In this document: piece after piece, positions 57,101 to 64,000 of the stretch
Position numbering within the stretch: position 1 is the stretch's first letter
Layout of the letters: the number at the start of each line of letters is the position of its first letter
Source: Musa acuminata AAA Group
Lineage: Eukaryota > Streptophyta > Magnoliopsida > Zingiberales > Musaceae
Direction of reading: 5' to 3'
Length of the DNA: 64,000 bases
Assembly (NCBI RefSeq): GCF_036884655.1
Contig: NC_088340.1
Location: forward strand, 33,565,001-33,629,000
Notes under the pieces: model-generated
What the model saw: the letters and a program-made list of their open reading frames with translations, nothing else
Told to the model about the DNA's origin: nothing
Database searches by the model: none
Position numbers and translations under genes: made by a program

Positions 57101-60100
57101 ATTTTCTTCTTTATTAGCTAGTAAGAAAAAAGAATCTTTTTTCTTCTTTTCAACTTAATTTTTTTTGTTATAATAGCATTCACAAGAGTGATGATCATTA
57201 ATTTTTTGTAATAATCGCATTCAGCTTTGAATAATTATACCTTTCGCCTCTTATATCTCCTCTTTCTTATTTTTATTTTCGATTTTGATCTTTTTATTAT
57301 TTCTTCCTCTTTCTCCTTAATCAGATCCTCTTTGATAACCAGAGCCTCTTTCACATTCTCAACCTTTTCCACAACCACGATCACTTGAGCTATCATTTTT
57401 TTCTTTCAAATTTAGCTTTGAACTTATTCCATAGCATTTGATTCTTTTATTGATTAAACATTAATATGCTTACAAAGAATCTATCAACTCATTAATAGTC
57501 ATTTGGTCTAAATTTCTTTAAATAACCTAAACTTTTCATGTAGTAATTAAAATGCTATTTTGATCATACATATATTTTCTAGATTCTCATTATTTCTTCT
57601 TATTTGATTAACAATAATAAAAACTTATAAAATAATCACACATATGGTAACTATCTCTAGTGTCCAAGTTCCACTTGATTTGTTTGATGATATTTTCTTC
57701 TTTATTAGCTAGTAGGAAAAAAGAATCTTATTTCTTCTTTTCAACTTAATTTTTTTTATTATAATATCATTCACAAGAGTGATGATTATTATTATTTTGT
57801 AATAATCGCATTTAGCTTTGGAATAATTATACCTTTCGCCTCTTATATCTCCATTTTCTTATTTTTATTTTCAATTTTGATCTTTTTATTATTTCTTCCT
57901 CTTTCTCCTTAATCGTATCCTCTATGATAACCATAGCCTTTTTCACATCCTCGGCCTTTTCCACAACCACGATCACTTGAGCTATCATTTTTTTCTTTCA
58001 AATTTTGCTTTGAACTTATTACATAGCATTTGATTCTTTTATTGATTAAACATTAATTCGCTTACAAAGAATCTATCAACTCATTAATAGTCATTTGGTC
58101 TAAATTCTTTCAGTAACCTAAACTTTTAATGTATTAATTAAAGTAATTTTTTGATCATACATATATTTTCTAGATTTTCAATATTTCTTCTTAGTTGATT
58201 AACAATTGTAAAAACTTATAAAATAATCACACATATGCTTACTATCTCTAGTGTCTAAGTTTCACTTGATTTGTATGATGATCTTTTCTTCTTTATTAGC
58301 TAGTAAGAAAAAAGAATCTTCTTTCTTTTTTTCAAATTAATTTGTTTTATTATATTAGCATTCACAAAAGTGATGATTATTATTTTTTTGTAATAATCGC
58401 ATTTAGCTTTGGAATAATTATACCTTTCGCCTCTTGTATCTCCTCTTTCTTATTTTTATTTACGATTTTGATCTTTTTATTATTTCTTCCTCTTTCTCCT
58501 TAATCATATCCTCTATGATGACCATAGCCTCTTTCACATCCTCTGCTTTTTCCACAACCACGATCACTTAAGCTATCATTTTTTTCATTCAAATTTTGCT
58601 TTGAACTTATTCCATGGCATTTGATTCTTTTATTGATTAAACATTAATATGCTTACAAAGAATCTATCAACTCATTAAAAGTCATTTGGTCTAAATTTTT
58701 TGAGTAACATAAACTTTTCATGTAGTAATTAAAGTACTTTTTTGATCATACATATATTTTCTAGATTCTCATTATTTCTTCTTAATTGATTAACAATAGT
58801 AAAAACTAATAAAATAATCACACTTATGCTAACTATCTCTAGTGTCTAAGTTCCACTTGATTTGTACGATGATATTTTCTTATTTATTAGCTAGTAAGAA
58901 AAGAGAATCTTATTTCTTCTTTTCAACTTAATTTTTTTTATTATAATAGCATTCACAAGAGTGATGATCTTTAATTTTTTGTAATAATCGCATTTAGCTT
59001 TGGAATAATTATACCTTTCGCCTTTTATATCTCCTCTTTCTTATTTTTATTTTCGATTTTGATCTTTTTATTATTTCTTCCTCTTTCTACTTAATTATAT
59101 CCTCTTTGATGACCATAGCCTCTTTCACATCCTCGGCCTTTACCACAACCACGATCACTTGAGCTATCATTTTTTTCTTTCAAATTTAGCTTTGAACTTA
59201 TTCCATAGCATTTGATTCTTTTATTGATTAAACGTTAATATGCTTACAAAGAATCTATCAACTCATTAATAGTCATTTGGTCTAAATTCTTTAAGTAACC
59301 TAAACTTTTCATGTAGTAATTAAATTGCTTTTTTGATCAGACACATATTTTCTAGATTCTCATTATTTCTTCTTAGTTGATTAACTATAGTAAAAAATTA
59401 TAAAATAATCACACATATGCTTACTATCTCTAGTGTCTATGTTCCACTTGATTTGTATGATAATATTTTCTTCTTTATTAGCTAGTAAAAAAAATGAATC
59501 TTCTTTCTTCTTGTCAACTTAATTTTTTTTATTATAATAGTATTCACAAGAGTGATGATCATTTTTTTTTTGTTATAATCGCATTTAGTTTTGGAATAAT
59601 TATACCTTTAACCTCTTATATCTACTCTTTCTTATTTTTATTTTCGATTTTAATCTTTTTATTATTTCTTCCTCTTTCTCCTTAATCATATCCTCTATGA
59701 TAATCATAGCCTCTTTCACATCCTCGGCCTTTTCCACAACCACGATCACTTGAGCTATCATTTTTTTATTTCAAATTTAGCTTTGAACTTATTCCATAGC
59801 ATTTCATTCTTTTATTGATTAAACATTAATATGCTTACAAAGAATCTATCAACTCATTAATAGTCATTTAATCTAAATTATTTGAGTAACCTAAACTTTT
59901 AATGTATTAATTAAAGTACTTTTTTAATCATACATATATTTTCTAGATTCTCAATATTTCTTCTTAGTTGATTAAAAATAGTAAAAACTTATAATATAAT
60001 CACACATATGCTTACTATCTCTAGTGTCTAAGTTTCACTTGATTTGTATTATGATCTTTTCTTCTTTATTAGCTAGTAAGAAAAACGAATCTTCTTTCTT

Positions 60101-63100
60101 CTTTTCAACTTAATTTGTTTTATTATATTAGCATTCACAAGAGTGATGATCATTATTTTTTTATAATAATCGCATTTAGCTTTGGAATAATTATACATTT
60201 CGCCTCTTATATCTCCTCTTTCTTATTTTTATTTTTGATTTTGATCTTTTTATTATTTCTTCCTCTTTCTCCTTAATCATATCCTCTATGATGACCATAG
60301 CCTCTTTCACATCGTCGGCCTTTTCTACAATCACGATCACTTGAGCTATCATTTTTTTCTTTCAAATTTAGCTTTGAACTAATTTCATAGCATTTGATTC
60401 TTTTATTGATTAAACATTAATATACTTACAAAGAATCTATCAACTCATTAATAGTCATTTGGTCAAAATTCTTTGAGTAACCTAAACTTTTAATGTATTA
60501 ATTAAAGTACTTTTTTTATCATACATATATTTTCTAGATTCTCATTATTTCTTCTTGGTTCATTAACAATAGTAAAAACTTATAAAATAATCACACATAT
60601 GCTTACTATCTCTATTGTCCAAGTTCCACTTGATTTGTGTGATGATCTTTTCTTCTTTACTAGCTAGTTAGAAAAAAGAATCTTCATTCTTCTTTTCAAC
60701 ATAATTTTTTTTATTATAATAGCATTCACAAGAGTGATGACTATTATTTTTTTGTAATAATCGCATTTATCTTTGGAATAATTATACCTTTCACCTCTTG
60801 TATCTTCTCTTTCTTATTTTTATTTACGATTTTGATCTTTTTATTATTTCTTCCTCTTTCTCCTTAATCATATCCTCTATGATGACCATAGCCTCTTTCA
60901 CATCCTCGGCCTTTTCCACAACCACGATCACCAGAGCTATAATTTTTTTCTTTCAAATTTTGCTTTGAACTTATTCCATAGCATTTGATTCTTTCATTAA
61001 TTAAACATTAATATGCTTACAAAGAATCTATCAACTCATTAATAGTCATTTGGTCTAAATTCTTTAAGTAACCTAAACTTTTTATGTAGTAATTAAAGTG
61101 CTTTTTTGATCATACATATATTTTCTAGATTCTCATTATTTCTTCTTAGTTGATTAATAATAGTAAAAACTTATAAAATAATCACACATATGTTAACTAT
61201 CTCTAGTGTCTAAGTTTCACTTGATTTGTATGATGATATTTTTTCTTTATTAGCTAGTAAGAAAAAAGAATCTTCTTTCTTTTTTTCAACTTAATTTTTT
61301 TTATTATAATAGCATTCACAAGAGTGATGATCATTATTTTTTTGTAATAATCGCATTCAGCTTTGGAATAATTATACCTTTCGCCTCTTATATCTCCTCT
61401 TTCTTATTTTTATTTTCGATTTTGATCTTTATATTATTTCTTCCTATTTCTCCATAATCAGATCCTCTTTGATGACCAAAGCCTCTTTCACATCCTCGGC
61501 CTTTTCCACAACCACGATCACTTGAGCTATCGTTTTTTTCTTTCAAATTTAGCTTTGAACTTATTCCATAGCATTTGATTCTTTTATTGATTAAACATTA
61601 ATATGCTTACAAAGAATCTATCAACTCATTAATAGTCATTTGGTCTAAATTTTTGAGTAACATTAACTTTTAATGTATTAATTAAAGTACTTTTTTGATC
61701 ATACATATATTTTCTAGATTCTCATTATTTCTTCTTGGTTGATTAACAATAGTAAAAACTTATAAAATAATCACACATATGCTAACTATCTCTAGAGTCT
61801 AAGTTTCACTTGATTTGTTTGATGATATTTTCTTCTTTATTAGCTAGTAAGAAAAAAGAATCTTGTTTCTTCTTTTCAACTTAATTTTTTTTATTATAAT
61901 AGCATTCACAAGAGTGATGATCATTAATTTTTTTGTAATAATCGAATTCAACTTTGGAATAATTATACCTTTCGCCTCTTATATCTCCTCTTTCTTATTT
62001 TTATTTTCAATTTTGATCTTTTTATTTTTTCTTCCTCTTTCTTCTTAATTATATCCTCTTTGATGACCATAGCCTATTTCATATCCTCGGCCTTTTCCAC
62101 AACCACGATCACTTGAGCTATCATTTTTTTCTTTCAAATTTAGCTTTGAACTTATTCTATAGCAATTGATTATTTTATTAATTAAACATTAATATGCTTA
62201 CAAAGAATCTATCAACTCATTAATAGTCATTTGGTCTAAATTCTTTGAGTAACCTAAACTTTTCATGAAGTAATTAAAGTGCTTTTTTGATCATACATAT
62301 ATTTTCTAGATTCTCATTATTTCTTCTTAGTTGATTAACAATAGTAAAAACTTGTAAAATAATCACACATATGCTAACTATCTCTAGTGTCCAAGTTCCA
62401 CTTGATTTGTATGATAATATTTTCTTCTTTATTAGCTAGTAAGAAAAAAGAATCTTATTTCTTCTTTTCAACTTAATTTTTTTTTTTATAATAGCATTCA
62501 CAAGTGTGATGATCATTATTTTTTTGTGATAATCGCATTTAGCTTTGGAATAATTATACCTTTCGCCTCTTGTATCTCCTCTTTCTTATTTTTATTTACG
62601 ATTTTGATCTTTTTATTATTTCTTCCTCTTTCTCCTTAATCATATCCTCTATTATGACCATAGCCTCTTTCACATCCTCGGCCTTTTCCACAACCACGAT
62701 CAATTAAGCTATCATTTTTTTCATTCAAATTTTGCTTTGAACTTATTCAATTACATTTGATTCTTTTATTGATTAAACATTAATATGCTACAAAGAATCT
62801 ATCAACTCATTAATAGTCATTTGGTCTAAATTCTTTGAGTAACCTAAACTTCTCATGTTGTAATTAAAGTGCTTTTTTGATCATACATATATTTTCTAGA
62901 TTCTCATTTTTTCTTCTTAGTTGATTAACAATAGTAAAAACTTATAAAATAATCACACATATGCTAACTATCTCTAGTGTCTTATTTTCACTTTATTAGC
63001 TAGTAAGAAAAAAGAATCTTCTTTATTCTTTTCAACTTAATTTTTTTTATTATAATAGCATTCACAAGTGTGATGATGATTATTTTTTTGTAATAATCGC

Positions 63101-64000
63101 ATTCAGCTTTGGAATAATTATACCTTTCGCCTCTTATAACTCCTCCTTCTTATTTTTATTTTCGATTTTGATCTTTTTATTATTTCTTCCTCTTTCTCCT
63201 TAATTAGATCCTCTTTGTTGACCATAGCCTCTTTCACATCCTCGGCCTTTTCCATAACCACGATCACTTGAGCTATCATTTTTTTCTTTCAAATTTAGCT
63301 TTAAACTTATTCCATAGCATTTGATTCGTTTATTGATTAAACATTAATATGCTTACAAAGAATTTATCAACTCATTAATAGTCATTTGGTCTAAATTCTT
63401 TGAGTAACCTAAACTTTTCATGTTGTAATTAAAGTGTTTTTTTGATCATACATATATTTTCTAGATTCTCATTTTTTCTTCTTAGTTGATTAACAATAGT
63501 AAAAACTTATAAAATAATCACACATATGCTAACTATCTCTAGTGTCTTATTTTCACTTGATTTGTATGATGATATTTTCTTCTTTATTAGCTAGTAAGAA
63601 AAAAGAATCTTTTTTCTTCTTTTCAACTTAATTTTTTTTATTATATTAGCATTCACAAGAGTGATGATCATTATTTTTTTATAATAATCGCATTCAGCTT
63701 TGGAATAATTATACATTTCGCCTCTTATATCTCCTCTTTCTTATTTTTATTTTTGATTTTGATCTTTTTATTATTTCTTCCTCTTTCTCCTTATTCATAT
63801 CCTCTTTGATGACCATAGCCTCTTTCACATCCTCGGCCTTTTCTACAACCACGATCACTAGAGATATCATTTTTTTCTTTCAAATTTTGCTTTGAACTTA
63901 TTCCATAGCATTTGATTATTTTATTGATTAAACATTAATATGCTTACAAAGAATCTCTCAACTCATTAATAGTCATTTGGTCTAAATTCTTTTAGTAACC
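51174..64000 (-). repeat. Satellite subfamily B (21 units and a partial)
   Basis: Diagnostic variants: actatctctagtgt, ctttattagctagtaag, tcaaatttagctttgaac or tcaaattttgctttgaac, taaacattaatatgc, and tttttttattataatagc. Spacing is 590-592 bp for nearly all units; exceptions are 54127-54702 (576) and 62974-63538 (565). The switch from A to B is abrupt at about 51.15-51.2 kb. Confidence 0.85.

Larger units (their letters stand above)
42991..64000 (-). repeat. ~591-bp satellite array derived from copia gag-protease
   Basis: Using the ctctagtgtccaagt block as anchor, units start at 42991, 43584, 44177, 44768, 45360, 45949 and so on to 63539: 35 complete units plus a partial one, and the array continues past the window. 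Each unit on the minus strand encodes, across several broken frames, the end of gag (FTIVNQLRRNNENLEN; then NELI), MKCYGIS with KLTLKEKN, a basic GCGKGRGCERG stretch, a damaged zinc knuckle (C-X2-Y-X4-H-X4-C), SFFLLARKEEN and the protease start WNLDTRASKHMCDY. It then jumps back to gag. There is no ATG frame longer than about 106 codons, so it is non-coding now. Confidence 0.95.

Noticed and set aside
42991..64000. The array as a centromeric satellite
   Set aside because: Length and AT-richness would allow it, but nothing in the sequence shows CENH3 association or chromosomal position, so no such claim is made.
42991..64000. CRISPR array
   Set aside because: Units are ~591 bp head-to-tail copies without unique spacers, in a plant nuclear context.

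Overview
The window is nuclear DNA of a flowering plant. It holds one spliced gene in two copies, several generations of nested LTR retrotransposons primed by initiator tRNA-Met, and a long AT-rich tandem array. The very GC-rich first exon suggests a monocot, and a banana-like (Zingiberales) genome is a plausible guess that I cannot confirm from sequence alone. No tRNA, rRNA or CRISPR was seen.

Layout. 1-12.3 kb: an old SIRE-type Ty1/copia element on the minus strand (5' LTR at 11107-12346, gag, protease, integrase, RT, RNase H, pol stop at 830-832). It is split by a complete Ty3/gypsy chromovirus on the plus strand (3959-9587, 341-bp LTRs, 5-bp target duplication). 12.3-15.7 kb: AT-rich spacer with decayed direct repeats. 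15.7-19.4 kb and 35.6-40.7 kb: two arms of an inverted duplication. Each arm carries an intact seven-exon gene for a 306-residue PEP-mutase/isocitrate-lyase-superfamily enzyme, and the genes are tail-to-tail. The 16-kb spacer between them is filled with retroelements: a copia integrase scrap, an unidentified element, a 2.9-kb GC-rich block of consecutive short tandem arrays (periods 142, 58, 37, 92 and 53 bp), a pol-less copia element, and a nest of LTRs inside LTRs. 40.7-43.0 kb: remains of a second, different copia element on the minus strand (candidate LTR, RNase H, RT, and the start of protease).

43.0-64.0 kb: 35 full units and one partial unit of a ~591-bp tandem repeat. Read on the minus strand, every unit is the same piece of that copia element: the end of gag, the basic and zinc-knuckle region, and the start of protease. 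At the left edge the first unit runs without interruption into the rest of the protease and the RT/RNase H remnant. The parent element therefore appears to sit beside the satellite it gave rise to. This is the most striking observation in the window.

The two enzyme genes differ at about 7 of 921 coding positions (2 amino acids). Their introns are also nearly identical, while upstream flanks of the same duplication are strongly diverged and full of indels. That pattern suggests gene conversion between the arms or a complex duplication history. The copies differ visibly in an upstream G-box and an intron-1 microsatellite.
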